From assembly GCF_900156305.1 (NCBI RefSeq), contig NZ_FTPL01000001.1, positions 310,001-374,000 on the forward strand: a stretch of DNA of 64,000 nt, given 5' to 3'. Below the pieces are notes generated by a model that was not told where the DNA came from, made no database searches, and saw only the letters and a program-made list of their open reading frames with translations. The stretch is from Edaphobacillus lindanitolerans (GTDB taxonomy: Bacteria > Bacillota > Bacilli > Bacillales_A > Planococcaceae). Below, in pieces: positions 25,202 to 33,888 of the stretch (within the stretch, counting starts at the first letter, position 1; each line of letters opens with the position of its first letter). Position numbers and translations under genes: made by a program.

Positions 25202-26368
25202 TCACTTCAGTCTTGATTCGCTCTTGACGAACATGGATACATTTAGCAGTATCCCTAAAGAAAAGGATAGCAGGATTAGAGAAGTTCCGCCATAGCTAAT
25301 AAAGGGAAGCGGAACCCCCGTAAGCGGCATGAGCCCGGTCATCCCCCCGAGGTTGACGAACGTCTGGAATCCGAACAGGCTCCCGATGCCCGCCGCGATC
25401 ATGCGCGCCTGGGGATCTTTCGTCTTCAGTGCAACCACGATGGCACGGAGCACGATGAACCCGAGGCCGCCGAGGACGATCGCGACCCCGAACACCCCCA
25501 GTTCCTCCGAAATGATCGCCATGATGAAGTCTGTCTGGGGCTCCGGCAGATAGCCCATCTTCTGCACGGACTCGCCGAGCCCGAGCCCCTTGAGACCGCC
25601 GGCGCCGATGGCAAGGTAGCCGTTGATGAGCTGGAAGCCGTCTCCGAGCGGGTCATTGAACGGATCGAGGAAAGTGGTGATCCGGCTCAGGCGGCCATCC
25701 GTCAGGACTTTTTTCCCGGCGAGGAGCATCACGCCCACGCAGATGCCGACCGCCAACGTGACAAGCCCGGAGAATTTAAGAAAGACCTTCGGCTTCATGC
25801 CGCTCGCAGCCATGACGGAGACGCCGATGACAAACAGGATGATCGTCGCTCCGAGGTCCGTCTCGGTCAAAATCGAAAACAGCGCCAGAGCCAGCAGGAA
25901 GACCGGCGGCATGACCGAATTGTTGAAGTCGTTGATCGTGCCCTTTTCGAATTTCTTGGAGAAGACACCCGCAAAGTACAGGATGAATGTAATTTTCGCG
26001 ATTTCGGACGGCTGCACGTTGATCGGCCCGACCTTCATCCAGCTCCTGGCCCCGACATCATCCCCGAATCCGATAAAATGGACGACGATGAGCATCAGGC
26101 CCGTCACCGCCAGGGACAGCACCATGAATCCGGTGCGCTTGTAGTGCCGGTACGGGATGAAGGCGCCGACGAACAGGGCCGGTACGGCGACCAGCAGGTT
26201 CTGGAGCTGCTTTCTGTAAAAATGGTCCGCTTCCCATCCGTAGCGGTTGACCGCCCAGACCATGCTTGCACTGTAAATCATGACGAGCCCGAACAGGCAT
26301 AGGACAAGCCAGGTGAAAAAGAGCGGGAAGTCGAAATTCCTGGCATACCGTCTTATATATTCACGCAT
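25202..26368 (-). CDS. ftsW: Peptidoglycan glycosyltransferase FtsW
   Basis: 388 residues of the SEDS family with ten membrane segments. Typical pieces are MVWAVNRYGWEADHFYRKQ, QPSEIAKITFILYFAG, LGLGESVQKMGYLPEPQTDFIM (segment near 270) and PFISYGGTSLI near the C-terminus. It polymerises lipid II at the division septum with a class B PBP. The ATG at 26368 is chosen because TTGGAG lies 8 nt upstream. RodA and SpoVE are the paralogues to exclude; the ylaN-ftsW-pycA order supports FtsW. Confidence 0.93.
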   Translation of the reverse strand: MREYIRRYARNFDFPLFFTWLVLCLFGLVMIYSASMVWAVNRYGWEADHFYRKQLQNLLVAVPALFVGAFIPYRHYKRTGFMVLSLAVTGLMLIVVHFIGFGDDVGARSWMKVGPINVQPSEIAKITFILYFAGVFSKKFEKGTINDFNNSVMPPVFLLALALFSILTETDLGATIILFVIGVSVMAASGMKPKVFLKFSGLVTLAVGICVGVMLLAGKKVLTDGRLSRITTFLDPFNDPLGDGFQLINGYLAIGAGGLKGLGLGESVQKMGYLPEPQTDFIMAIISEELGVFGVAIVLGGLGFIVLRAIVVALKTKDPQARMIAAGIGSLFGFQTFVNLGGMTGLMPLTGVPLPFISYGGTSLILLSFSLGILLNVSMFVKSESRLK

Positions 26369-26394
26369 TGAAAAACTCCAATCTTTCATTAAAC

Positions 26395-26430
26395 AAAAAA
26401 CTCAAACCGCTGTATGTGTTTGAGTTTTTT
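26395..26430 (-). terminator. Terminator between ylaN and ftsW
   Basis: AAAAAACTCAAAC pairs perfectly with GTTTGAGTTTTTT across 10 nt. It separates ylaN from ftsW-pycA, although the ftsW start follows within 30 bp, so read-through or an internal promoter is implied. Confidence 0.88.
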
Positions 26431-26433
26431 GCC

Positions 26434-26718
26434 TTATTTCTTCGTATATGCATCATGCAGGACAGACAATTCCCTTTCAAGCGAAGCCAGGATCTCCCGG
26501 CCCTGCTCCCTGTCGATCAGTCCGAGCTTCGCAGCGAACTCGATCTCCCGGGAAAGTCCGAACATCTGTGTATCCAGCACTTCTTCATAAAGAGGGCATT
26601 GCGGCATCGTCAAGTGGTCCATCTGGACTTTGATCAGCTGAGCGATCTTTTCCGCGTCCGCCTGAAGAAGTTCCAATGCCTTTTCATGATACGCCGCCGG
26701 TTGCACATTAGTATCCAT
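26434..26718 (-). CDS. ylaN: YlaN family protein (UPF0358)
   Basis: 94 residues, all helical, with the family pattern [55 protein letters not shown] spread over residues 14-68. YlaN was first listed as essential in B. subtilis, and the essentiality was later tied to iron supply. In S. aureus it has been reported to bind Fur and to affect iron homeostasis. It lies in the conserved place ahead of ftsW, with GGGGGCGG before the start. Confidence 0.93.
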   Translation of the reverse strand: MDTNVQPAAYHEKALELLQADAEKIAQLIKVQMDHLTMPQCPLYEEVLDTQMFGLSREIEFAAKLGLIDREQGREILASLERELSVLHDAYTKK

Positions 26719-26883
26719 GAAACCGCCCCCATCAGCAGGTTATCTTCTATCGTATATCTTCTAAAGTGTATCTTTTCAACGGACAAAATGCAAGCGGTCA
26801 ACCAAGTTTGCCGGACAATCCCCTTTTGTCGGCATCATTAAAACTGTATACTGGACATGCGACATTTTAGAGGAGGAATACCA

Positions 26884-27378
26884 ATGATCATTCCGATTAA
26901 GGGAAATGTGGATTATACGATAACGCTCGACCCCGGCACGTGGATCTTCGATGACCGGAAGATTGACCTGACCACTTATTTCACGGAGGGACGGGAGGAA
27001 AAGGATGAACTCGGCGACTATGTCAAAGCCACATCCAAACACTGGTCCCGTGAAATCATGGAGGGGGCGACCTATCCCCCGACACTCAAGACGGAACGGA
27101 AGTTCAAGAAGACCGAGTTGCTGAACGGCACATTCGGCATCGTCCTCGACCCCTTCCTGAAAAATGCGGGCATCCGCGAAGACGCAAAGGAAGTCGTCTT
27201 CGGAACTGCCGGCGGCGAAGAACACCGCTTCCCCGTCGAAGAAGCCGGTTCGCTGATCTTCCAATTTTCCGTGACGGGCCAGCCGCTAAAAGAGGACGGC
27301 CCTGCCTGGCTTTTGTTCCCGGACGGTTCAAACCTCGACAATCCGATCAAAGCCGTCCAATCGATCACCATCGTCTGA
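26884..27378 (+). CDS. Conserved hypothetical protein at the ylaL position
   Basis: 164 residues from the ATG at 26884, which has GGAGGAATACCA directly upstream; a longer in-frame start is poor. It begins MIIPIKGNVDYTITLDPGTW and shows mixed alpha/beta character with no membrane segment or signal. I recall database entries of this type in Planococcaceae called peptidyl-prolyl isomerase, but no such motif is visible and I do not endorse it. It lies 12 bp ahead of ylaI on the same strand and occupies the place of ylaL in B. subtilis. Function unknown. Confidence 0.75.
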   Translation: MIIPIKGNVDYTITLDPGTWIFDDRKIDLTTYFTEGREEKDELGDYVKATSKHWSREIMEGATYPPTLKTERKFKKTELLNGTFGIVLDPFLKNAGIREDAKEVVFGTAGGEEHRFPVEEAGSLIFQFSVTGQPLKEDGPAWLLFPDGSNLDNPIKAVQSITIV

Positions 27379-27390
27379 GGAGGCGCCGCC

Positions 27391-27594
27391 ATGCTAGTGA
27401 AGTGTGTTCTCTGCGACCGCGAAGGCGAACTGCCGGATGATTGCCCGGAGGCCAAACAGCTGAGGAACCGTCCGATCCATACGTATATGTGCCCGGAATG
27501 CCATGAACGCATCTCGGCACGGACCGCACAGCGGATGGCGACCGGGAAATTCCGGTTCCGCAGGACATCCGCCAGCACGGAAGAGCGATTTTGA
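27391..27594 (+). CDS. ylaI: YlaI family zinc-binding protein (DUF2197)
   Basis: 67 residues. MLVKCVLCDREGELPDD gives one CxxC pair and NRPIHTYMCPECHERI gives the second, a probable zinc site as in the YlaI/DUF2197 family. Function unknown. GAGGAGG lies 8 nt before the ATG. It is probably co-transcribed with the preceding gene and ends before a strong terminator. Confidence 0.88.
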   Translation: MLVKCVLCDREGELPDDCPEAKQLRNRPIHTYMCPECHERISARTAQRMATGKFRFRRTSASTEERF

Positions 27595-27657
27595 TCCGTC
27601 CCTCCGTCACGGCTCCATCCAAAAAGCTGCGCCCGTAAGGCCGCGGGAAAAACATCA

Positions 27658-27695
27658 AGAGCCGGCACTGCTTTTCCAGGGTGCCGGCTCTTTTT
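27658..27695 (+). terminator. Terminator after ylaI
   Basis: AGAGCCGGCAC pairs with GTGCCGGCTCT and is followed by TTTT. Confidence 0.93.
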
Positions 27696-27763
27696 ATTTC
27701 TCAGTGGGCGCACGCAGATGGGGGATCCCGCGGTTGTATCTGACTGGGGACGACACCGGGATG

Positions 27764-27908
27764 CAGGTTCGAAAAACGGCCGAGCGGGTGCAAAATAGAC
27801 TTAAGCGGGGTCAGAAATTGTTGGGGCCGGAGAAGCGGGTTTGAAAAGCGGCGAAGCGGGTCCGAAATGGTGCGAAGCGGGTCCGAAATGGTGCCAAGCG
27901 GGTGCGGA
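27764..27908. repeat. Degenerate 21-bp tandem repeat in the ylaI-ylaH intergenic region
   Basis: Two identical, adjacent 21-bp units occupy 27851-27871 and 27872-27892 (each starts GCGAAGCGGGTCCGAAAT). Decayed copies flank them at about 27764-27778, 27779-27799, 27800-27821, 27829-27850 and 27893-27908, sharing an AAGCGGGT core. One copy carries a 1-bp change in length and another has extra bases, so the array is not kept in frame. The reading frames through it therefore look accidental. It lies in the 413-bp gene-free interval between convergent ylaI and ylaH; apart from the array and two terminators that interval shows nothing. Confidence 0.85.
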
Positions 27909-27995
27909 CCCCCTGTCCGCAGCGGAATCTCATCCGGTCCCGCTTTAAGGTGCCGCCCGGGCCTGCGGAACACAACTTCGGTCCCTGCAAAAAGA

Positions 27996-28026
27996 AAAAT
28001 CCACGTCTCATGCGGACGTGGATTTT
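27996..28026. terminator. Terminator overlapping the 3' end of ylaH
   Basis: AAAATCCACGTC pairs with GACGTGGATTTT around the ylaH stop codon, which lies in the loop. On the minus strand the stem is followed by TTTC. Confidence 0.85.
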
Positions 28027-28343
28027 CCCTGTTCGTGTTTGCGGTCGGAGATTCTCCGGACCTTATAGATGATGAGGATGAGCGCCGCCACAATCAGGCC
28101 TTCGACGATCGGAAGGAAAAATGCCAGGAAGGTGAGGACCAGGCAGCCGACAAACAGAAATGCATAGATGACGGCATTCTGCCAGAACTTCAGCTTCTTC
28201 GCAAATCCGAGGTGATAAACGAAGGCGGACAGGGCGAACACGACCAGCAGCAGGACATAGCCCGCTGAATCGGTCGTGGGCATCCCTTCATAAATTGCAC
28301 GGGCGATGGGCGACATCGCCTCGTACACTTTCGAATCTTTCAA
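28008..28343 (-). CDS. ylaH: YlaH-like membrane protein
   Basis: 111 residues with three membrane helices (about 28-44, 54-70, 73-92) and a basic C-terminus; the pattern IYEGMPTTDSAGYVLLLVVF and FAKKLKFWQNAVIYAFL matches the YlaH family. The start is a TTG at 28343 with AAGGAAG 8 nt upstream. It is 24 bp downstream of typA on the same strand and is likely its last operon partner. Function unknown. Confidence 0.85.
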   Translation of the reverse strand: MKDSKVYEAMSPIARAIYEGMPTTDSAGYVLLLVVFALSAFVYHLGFAKKLKFWQNAVIYAFLFVGCLVLTFLAFFLPIVEGLIVAALILIIYKVRRISDRKHEQGKSTSA

Positions 28344-28367
28344 GACGGATCTTCCTTTCGGATGCGA

Positions 28368-30218
28368 TTACGCCTCGGATTCAGCCATTTTCTTTTTCTT
28401 GGCGCTCCGCTCCCGTTCGTTCTTGTCGAGGAGCTTTTTGCGCAGGCGGATCGATTCCGGCGTGACTTCGCAATATTCGTCGTCATTGAGATATTCCAGT
28501 GCTTCCTCAAGAGACATGATGCGCGGTTTCTTCATCGATGCGGTCTGATCCTTCGTTGCGGAACGGACGTTCGTCTGCTGCTTCATTTTCGTAACATTGA
28601 CGGTGAGGTCATTTTCCCGGCTGTGCTCGCCGACGATCATACCGGCATACACTTCGGTTCCCGCCTCGACAAAGATGGTGCCGCGGTCTTCCACCTGCAT
28701 TATACCATAGGTGGTCGCCGTGCCGTTATCCATCGAGACGAGGACGCCCTGCCGGCGGCCGCCTACGCGGCCTTTCGACATCGGCTGGTAGGAGTCGAAC
28801 GTATGGTTCAGGATCCCGTAGCCGTGGGTCATCGTCATGAACTCGGTCGTATAGCCGATGAGTCCGCGTGCCGGCACGTTGAAGACGAGCCGGACCTGGC
28901 CGTTGCCGTTGTTGACCATGTCGAGCATTTCGCCCTTCCGCTCGCCGAGGGATTCGATGACGGAGCCCGTGTACTGCTCAGGCGTGTCGATCTGGACCCG
29001 TTCGATCGGTTCGCACCGGACACCGTCGATGTCACGGACAATGACTTCCGGCTTGGAAACCTGGAGCTCGAAGCCTTCACGGCGCATGTTCTCGATCAGG
29101 ATCGAGAGGTGGAGCTCACCGCGGCCGGAGACGATCCAGGCGTCCGGAGAGTCTGTCGGATCCACACGGAGGGAAACGTCCGTCTGGAGTTGCTGTTCGA
29201 GACGCTCCTCGACTTTTCGGGCAGTGATCCATTTCCCTTCGCGTCCCGCGAACGGGCTGTTGTTGACGAGGAACGTCATCTGGAGCGTCGGCTCGTCCAC
29301 GTGGAGCACCGGAAGAGCTTCCGGATGATCGACCGGGCAGACCGTTTCGCCGACATCGATGTCTTCGAACCCGGAAACGGCAACGAGGTCGCCCGCGAAG
29401 GCTTCCTGGATCTCCACACGCTTCAGGCCGAGGAATCCGGACATTTTCGTGATCCGGAAATTCTTCTGCGTGCCGTCGTTCTTCATGAGCACGACCTGCT
29501 GGCCGACGTGCATGCTGCCGCGGAAAACCCGGCCGATGCCGATCCGGCCGACGTAGTCGCTGTAGTCAAGAAGGGAAACCTGGAACTGAAGCGGCTCGTC
29601 GCGGTTGTCGACCGGTGCCGGGATATGTTCCAGAACGGATTCGAACAGCACCTGCATGTTCTCTTCCTGGTCTGCCGGATCCGGGGAGAGGCTCGCCGTC
29701 CCGTTGATGCCGGAAGTATAGATGATCGGGAATTCAAGCTGTTCGTCGTTTGCATCGAGTTCGATGAAGAGTTCGAGAACTTCATCGACGACTTCCGCCG
29801 GACGTGCGGCGTCCTTGTCGATTTTGTTCACGACAACGATCGGCTTGAGATTCTGCTCAAGCGCTTTTTTCAGTACGAAGCGGGTCTGCGGCATGCAGCC
29901 TTCATAAGAGTCGACAACGAGGAGCACACCGTCGACCATCTTGAGGATCCGTTCGACTTCCCCGCCGAAATCGGCGTGTCCGGGCGTGTCCAGGATGTTG
30001 ATCTTCACGTCCTGGTACTGGACGGCTGTATTTTTTGCGAGGATCGTGATGCCCCGCTCCCGCTCGATGTCATTGGAGTCCATGGCACGCTCATCGACAT
30101 GTTCATTGGACCGGAAGATGCCGGATTGTTTCAAAAGCTGGTCGACCAATGTCGTTTTCCCGTGGTCAACGTGTGCAATAATGGCGATGTTGCGTATATC
30201 TTGACGAAGCGTTGTCAT
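28368..30218 (-). CDS. typA: Ribosome-associated GTPase TypA/BipA
   Basis: 616 residues with the EF-G-like layout: the G domain begins with [14 protein letters not shown] (G1), then [14 protein letters not shown] (G2), [14 protein letters not shown] (G3) and [10 protein letters not shown] (G4), followed by domain II, domain III and the BipA-specific C-terminal domain ([19 protein letters not shown]). It takes part in 50S assembly and stress or cold adaptation. The ATG at 30218 matches the B. subtilis start; a GTG four codons earlier is possible. It is followed by ylaH and divergent from ylaF. Confidence 0.97.
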   Translation of the reverse strand: MTTLRQDIRNIAIIAHVDHGKTTLVDQLLKQSGIFRSNEHVDERAMDSNDIERERGITILAKNTAVQYQDVKINILDTPGHADFGGEVERILKMVDGVLLVVDSYEGCMPQTRFVLKKALEQNLKPIVVVNKIDKDAARPAEVVDEVLELFIELDANDEQLEFPIIYTSGINGTASLSPDPADQEENMQVLFESVLEHIPAPVDNRDEPLQFQVSLLDYSDYVGRIGIGRVFRGSMHVGQQVVLMKNDGTQKNFRITKMSGFLGLKRVEIQEAFAGDLVAVSGFEDIDVGETVCPVDHPEALPVLHVDEPTLQMTFLVNNSPFAGREGKWITARKVEERLEQQLQTDVSLRVDPTDSPDAWIVSGRGELHLSILIENMRREGFELQVSKPEVIVRDIDGVRCEPIERVQIDTPEQYTGSVIESLGERKGEMLDMVNNGNGQVRLVFNVPARGLIGYTTEFMTMTHGYGILNHTFDSYQPMSKGRVGGRRQGVLVSMDNGTATTYGIMQVEDRGTIFVEAGTEVYAGMIVGEHSRENDLTVNVTKMKQQTNVRSATKDQTASMKKPRIMSLEEALEYLNDDEYCEVTPESIRLRKKLLDKNERERSAKKKKMAESEA

Positions 30219-30327
30219 ATTTTCACTCACTTTTCTGTTGCCGGATTTATAACTGTGTTATTATAACACATGATGGCCGTTTGTCATCTTTTAAATACGG
30301 CAATGTCCGTTTTCCGGAGGGTAGGCC

Positions 30328-30513
30328 ATGAATAAAGTCAAATGGGTTTTTGTCCTTTACGCCCTTGCCGCACTGGCATCGATGATCGCCATCGGCTTTG
30401 CGATCGGTGCGAAAAGCATCCTCGGCTTCATCGGGGCCATCGTGCTTCTGTTCGCCGTCATGGGCTTCGGCTTCAAGACGAAAAAAGCGATGCGCGAGAA
30501 GGGACTATTATAA
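30328..30513 (+). CDS. ylaF: YlaF-like small membrane protein (DUF5325)
   Basis: 61 residues with two membrane helices (about 6-27 and 31-47) and a Lys-rich tail (KTKKAMREKG), as in YlaF of B. subtilis, which also lies next to typA. CCGGAGGG lies 9 nt before the ATG. The gene is monocistronic and ends at a hairpin terminator. Function unknown. Confidence 0.85.
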   Translation: MNKVKWVFVLYALAALASMIAIGFAIGAKSILGFIGAIVLLFAVMGFGFKTKKAMREKGLL

Positions 30514-30528
30514 GATCGGCAGCTCGCA

Positions 30529-30580
30529 AAAAAGAGCGGCGCACGGACCGGCTGAGAGGTCCGCTGCGCTCGCTCTTTTT
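30529..30580. terminator. Bidirectional terminator between ylaF and suhB
   Basis: AAAGAGCG...GCACGGACC pairs with GGTCCG..TGCGCTCGCTCTTT. There is an A run before and a T run after, so it works for both convergent genes. Confidence 0.85.
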
Positions 30581-31374
30581 CATTCTTTCAATCTGACATA
30601 ATCGCCGAGGATCGTCTCATGCAGTCCCGGCCGGGCAGCGATGAACGTCCCTTTCGTCAGCATGTCGTGCTCCTCTCCCCGGAGGTCCGTCGTCACTGCC
30701 CCGACTTCGCCGACGATGACGGAGCCGCCGGCAATGTCCCACGGTGCAAGCCTCATGGAAAGATAGGCATCCAGGCGGCCGGCAGCCACATGGGCAAGCT
30801 CGATCGCCGCCGATCCGTACGAACGGGTGCCGCGGCAGTCTTGCACGAGCCGGATGACCGGCTCATGGTCGACATAACGGTTCGGGCACACCCAGCTGGC
30901 GTTCACGCCGATGACCGCCTCGGCTAGCGGCGTGGGCTCCAGCTGCGGAAGCCGCTCGTCATTCCGATATGCCCCGCCGCCGCGGACCGCGTGATAAAAA
31001 TCGTCGGCCATCACATCATAGATGTATCCGAGCATCCCGATGCCGTCTGCGTAGACGCCGAGGGAAATCGCGAAATTCCGTTTCTGATGGACGAAATTCA
31101 TCGTCCCGTCAATCGGGTCGAGAATCCAGATGACCCCGTCGTTTGTCTCCACCTTGTCACCGAAGCCTTCTTCTCCGAGAATCCGGTGATCAGGGAAGTC
31201 CCTGCGGATCCTTGAAATGAAAAATTGCTCAATGTCCCTGTCGATGTCGGTCACCAGGTCGTTGGCGTCATCTTTCGTGTCGATGTGTATCTCACGGGCA
31301 AACGACACGCGGATCCTGTGTCCCGCCTCCTTGATCAGTGACTTGGAATACCGGTCAATCATTCCCCAGTCCAC
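30580..31374 (-). CDS. suhB: Inositol monophosphatase family protein (SuhB/YktC)
   Basis: 264 residues from the GTG at 31374, with AGGGGGAG 4 nt upstream; this start aligns with the B. subtilis YktC N-terminus. Metal-binding motifs are EEGFGD (Glu-Glu), WILDPIDGTMNFVHQ and the C-terminal APWDIAGGSVIV. The family hydrolyses inositol-1-phosphate and related phosphates; the physiological substrate in Bacillales is uncertain. It is followed by a terminator shared with ylaF. Confidence 0.93.
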   Translation of the reverse strand: MDWGMIDRYSKSLIKEAGHRIRVSFAREIHIDTKDDANDLVTDIDRDIEQFFISRIRRDFPDHRILGEEGFGDKVETNDGVIWILDPIDGTMNFVHQKRNFAISLGVYADGIGMLGYIYDVMADDFYHAVRGGGAYRNDERLPQLEPTPLAEAVIGVNASWVCPNRYVDHEPVIRLVQDCRGTRSYGSAAIELAHVAAGRLDAYLSMRLAPWDIAGGSVIVGEVGAVTTDLRGEEHDMLTKGTFIAARPGLHETILGDYVRLKE

Positions 31375-31435
31375 TTGGCTCCCCCTTCCGGCACGTTCTC
31401 CGATCACACGCGCATCATTGTCGATTATACCGAAA

Positions 31436-31482
31436 GGGGATCCGCTTCATCCAATCAAACACTCGGATGAATCCGGATCCCC
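31436..31482. terminator. Long hairpin between ykzI-like gene and suhB
   Basis: GGGGATCCG-TTCATCC pairs with GGATGAA-CGGATCCCC with a small internal bulge. On the minus strand only a short TTT follows, so it is a possible weak terminator of the 67-residue gene. Confidence 0.55.
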
Positions 31483-31498
31483 CCGCTCACTGACTGAT

Positions 31499-31702
31499 TC
31501 AATTTGCAGCAAATGCATCGTATTTCTCCAGCTCGGTGTGGATCTCCTTTAGACGTTTTTTGCTCTTTTCCTGCTGTTCCGAATCCGACTGGCTCATCGC
31601 ATCATAGAGGGTCGCGAGTTCATAGTCCAGTTCAAGCGTCAGCATATTCACGTACTGCTTTTCAACGTCTGCCTTGCGGATTACGTGGATGACTTGTTTC
31701 AT
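31499..31702 (-). CDS. ykzI: Small conserved protein at the ykzI position
   Basis: 67 residues (MKQVIHVIRKADVEKQYVNM), highly charged, with a long coiled-coil-like C-terminal half (SDSEQQEKSKKRLKEIHTELEKYD). It lies between suhB(yktC) and yktB, exactly where B. subtilis has ykzI, so the symbol rests mainly on synteny. GAAAGGGTG precedes the ATG. Function unknown. Confidence 0.65.
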   Translation of the reverse strand: MKQVIHVIRKADVEKQYVNMLTLELDYELATLYDAMSQSDSEQQEKSKKRLKEIHTELEKYDAFAAN

Positions 31703-31848
31703 GGTGTATGCACCCTTTCACGGAATTTTCGGTCACCTCACTGTAATCTATGCAGCCGCTTTCGGGTCCGGCTGGTGAGATGCCCTGTTGCAAAGATTGT
31801 TCCCCGTTTTTTGCTACAATAAACGTGTAGAAGGAAAGGAGTGGACCC

Positions 31849-32478
31849 ATGAACGGAATGAAATGGGATGAAAAAGACTTCGAGGTATTTTCCATAGAAG
31901 GCCTGGAACCGCGGATGGAAGCGCTGATTTCTACGGTCCGTCCGAAGCTGGAAGCACTCGGCGGCCATTTTGAACATTACTTCTCCTCGGTGCTCGGCGA
32001 AGAGTTCCATCCCCACGTGGCCAGGCATGCAAGGAGGAAGGTGAATCCGCCGAAGGACACCTGGGTCGCTTGGTCGACGAGCAGCCGCGGCTACAAGTCG
32101 CTGCCGCATTTCCAGATCGGCCTGTTCGGCTCCAAAGTGTTCGTCATCCTGGCCCTCGTCTATGAATTGCCGGGGAAAGAGATGATGGCGGACCGGCTGC
32201 TGGAAGATACGGAGCTGTTTGACAGCCTGCCTGGGCAGTTCATCGTTTCGGGCGACCACATGTCCCCGGAAGCTTCTCCGGTCCATGAGGACGGCGGGGA
32301 TGAAGTCATCCGGCTGCTGGAGCGGCTCAAGACCGTGAAAAAAGGGGAATTCCTCGTGGGCAGGCACATCCCCCGTGAAGAAGCGGTGCGAATGAGCGAA
32401 AAAGAATTCCTTGCTTTGGCGGAAGATACGTTCGACCGGCTGTTGCCGGTCTACCGGTCACTCACCGGACGGAAATGA
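31849..32478 (+). CDS. yktB: YktB family protein (DUF1054/UPF0637)
   Basis: 209 residues. The DUF1054 pattern is clear: WDEKDFEVFSIEGLEPRMEAL, HVARHARRKVNPPKDTWVAWSTSSRGYK (residues 57-84) and a C-terminal LLPVYRSLTG. The family has a known alpha/beta structure but no established function. AAGGAGTGG lies 5 nt before the ATG. It is transcribed against its neighbours and ends in a bidirectional terminator. Confidence 0.92.
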   Translation: MNGMKWDEKDFEVFSIEGLEPRMEALISTVRPKLEALGGHFEHYFSSVLGEEFHPHVARHARRKVNPPKDTWVAWSTSSRGYKSLPHFQIGLFGSKVFVILALVYELPGKEMMADRLLEDTELFDSLPGQFIVSGDHMSPEASPVHEDGGDEVIRLLERLKTVKKGEFLVGRHIPREEAVRMSEKEFLALAEDTFDRLLPVYRSLTGRK

Positions 32479-32512
32479 AAGGAGCGGCGGGCATCATGCC
32501 CCCGCTCCTTTT
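32478..32512. terminator. Bidirectional terminator between yktB and yktA
   Basis: AAAGGAGCGG-GGGC pairs with GCCC-CGCTCCTTT around ATCAT, followed by TTAT. The right arm overlaps the 3' end of yktA. Confidence 0.8.
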
Positions 32513-32772
32513 ATGATCCGGTCATCCGGAGCGTCCTTCAGCTGCCGGATGACCGGCCAGGGCGCATAGCCGCTGACTTCTTCGAATTCGTTGAAAATCC
32601 GTTTTTCTCCTGCCTTCGACGGTTCTATTTCCTTGAATCTCCGGTAGGCGTCCATCAGTTCGTCCCGCCTGATTCCTTTTTCGTACGCTTTCTCGACAGA
32701 CTCAAAGAATTTCACCGCGCCGATGATCTCTTCGGTCGTCCAGTCTGGTTCGAGCGGATAAGAATATTCCAC
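32494..32772 (-). CDS. yktA: YktA family protein (UPF0223)
   Basis: 92 residues with the UPF0223 pattern MEYSYPLEPDWTTEEIIGAV, FFESVEKAYEKGI, YRRFKEIEPSKAGEKRIFNEFE and GYAPWPVIR. It is a small helical protein of unknown function. It starts 14 nt after the nitronate monooxygenase-like gene stop, with GAGGAGGCGG overlapping that interval, so the two are likely one transcript. Confidence 0.92.
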   Translation of the reverse strand: MEYSYPLEPDWTTEEIIGAVKFFESVEKAYEKGIRRDELMDAYRRFKEIEPSKAGEKRIFNEFEEVSGYAPWPVIRQLKDAPDDRIIKGAGA

Positions 32773-32785
32773 TTTGACCGCCTCC

Positions 32786-33754
32786 TCAATTTGTGCCCGG
32801 GCACCATCTTGTGCGGATTCCCTCCGCTTCTTCCACCATTCGCCCGATCAGGCCTTCCACGCTCGGTACGTCTTCGATGAGGCCGGCCACCTGCCCGGCC
32901 CAGCCGTATCCGCGGGCCGTGTCGCCGTCATGGATATAGCGCCGGTTCGCCTCGCCGCTGATCAGGTCCTTGAGCGCCTCGTAGGTCGGGGTCTCCTCCT
33001 CGGTCCGGAGGATTTTGTCGGTCCATTCATTGGACAGTGCCCGTGCAGGGGTTCCGATCCGGCGCTTGATGACGGCCGTTCCCGTTTCTTTTGCCTCAAG
33101 CAGGGCGTTTTTATACACGTCCGAAGCATGGACGCATTCCTTGGTGGCGATGAACCGGGTGCCCATCTCGATTCCTTCCGCGCCGAGCGCCAGTGCGGCC
33201 ATCCATCCGCGGCCGTCGCCGATGCCCCCGGAGGCGATGACCGGGATGTTCACGCTGTCGGCAACTCTCGGGATAAGCACCATCGTGCCGACATCGTCCC
33301 TTCCCAGGTGCCCGCCCCCCTCCTGGCCGACGACCATGACCGCGTCCGCTCCGAGACTTTCCGCTTTTTGGGCCTGGCGGACTGCCGCCACGAGCACGAG
33401 CTTTCTGATGCCTGTCCCGGCGAGCCGTTCAAGTATGGGCGCCGGGTTCCCGCCCGTCATCGTGACGACGGGGACGTTCTCCTCGACCGCCACTTCGAGC
33501 ATGTGCTCGTATGGCCTGCCGTGCTGGCCGATGGCGTAGTTGACACCGAACGGCTTGTCCGTCATCCGCCTGACTTTCCGGATCTCCTCCCTGAGCTCAT
33601 CCGGCCCAGGCAGGCTCATTGCCGTAATCTGGCCGAGGCCCCCCGCCTCCGAGACGGCCGCCGCGAGATCCGAGTAGGCCAGATATGCCAGTCCCCCCTG
33701 GACAATCGGATACCGAATCCCGAGCAGTCCGGACACCCTTGTGTTCCAATCCAT
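32786..33754 (-). CDS. Nitronate monooxygenase-like FMN enzyme
   Basis: 322 residues of the 2-nitropropane dioxygenase family: TRVSGLLGIRYPIVQGGLAYLAYSDLAAAVSEAGGLGQI (segment 6-44), VVTMTGGNPAPI, GADAVMVVGQEGGGHLG and VIASGGIGDGRGWMAALALGA for FMN phosphate binding. The family oxidises alkyl nitronates; FabK-type enoyl reductases are related, so the substrate is not certain. The second of two close ATGs (33754) is chosen for its spacing from AAAGGGGGA. It is upstream of yktA and divergent from speA. Confidence 0.87.
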   Translation of the reverse strand: MDWNTRVSGLLGIRYPIVQGGLAYLAYSDLAAAVSEAGGLGQITAMSLPGPDELREEIRKVRRMTDKPFGVNYAIGQHGRPYEHMLEVAVEENVPVVTMTGGNPAPILERLAGTGIRKLVLVAAVRQAQKAESLGADAVMVVGQEGGGHLGRDDVGTMVLIPRVADSVNIPVIASGGIGDGRGWMAALALGAEGIEMGTRFIATKECVHASDVYKNALLEAKETGTAVIKRRIGTPARALSNEWTDKILRTEEETPTYEALKDLISGEANRRYIHDGDTARGYGWAGQVAGLIEDVPSVEGLIGRMVEEAEGIRTRWCPGTN

Positions 33755-33821
33755 GAACATTCCCCCTTTCCCCCATCATATCGCACTCGCCGCGGAAGTT
33801 GAACCGCCGTGCAATTTGTCG

Positions 33822-33850
33822 ATGACAACGGGTTCGGGCGGTGCTATAAT
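33822..33850 (+). promoter_or_regulatory. SigA promoter for speA
   Basis: ATGACA (33822-33827), 17 bp, TATAAT (33845-33850). The -10 is extended (TGC before TATAAT). The TTG start of speA is 39 nt downstream. Confidence 0.8.
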
Positions 33851-33888
33851 TCCCCTTGAATCTCGCATCACCATGAGGAGGCAGACGA

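Noticed and set aside
27764-27908. Possible CRISPR array
   Set aside because: Units are 21 bp, directly adjacent, without spacers, and no cas gene is present.
27701-28093. Minus-strand frames giving heptapeptide repeats (PLRTISD / RTRFAPF) through the 21-bp array
   Set aside because: The frames arise because the repeat unit is a multiple of three; outer copies contain indels, there is no good start, and a terminator overlaps one end.
28362-30266. A 634-codon plus-strand frame opposite typA
   Set aside because: Fully antisense to typA, whose motifs are intact; there is no ribosome-binding site or family resemblance.
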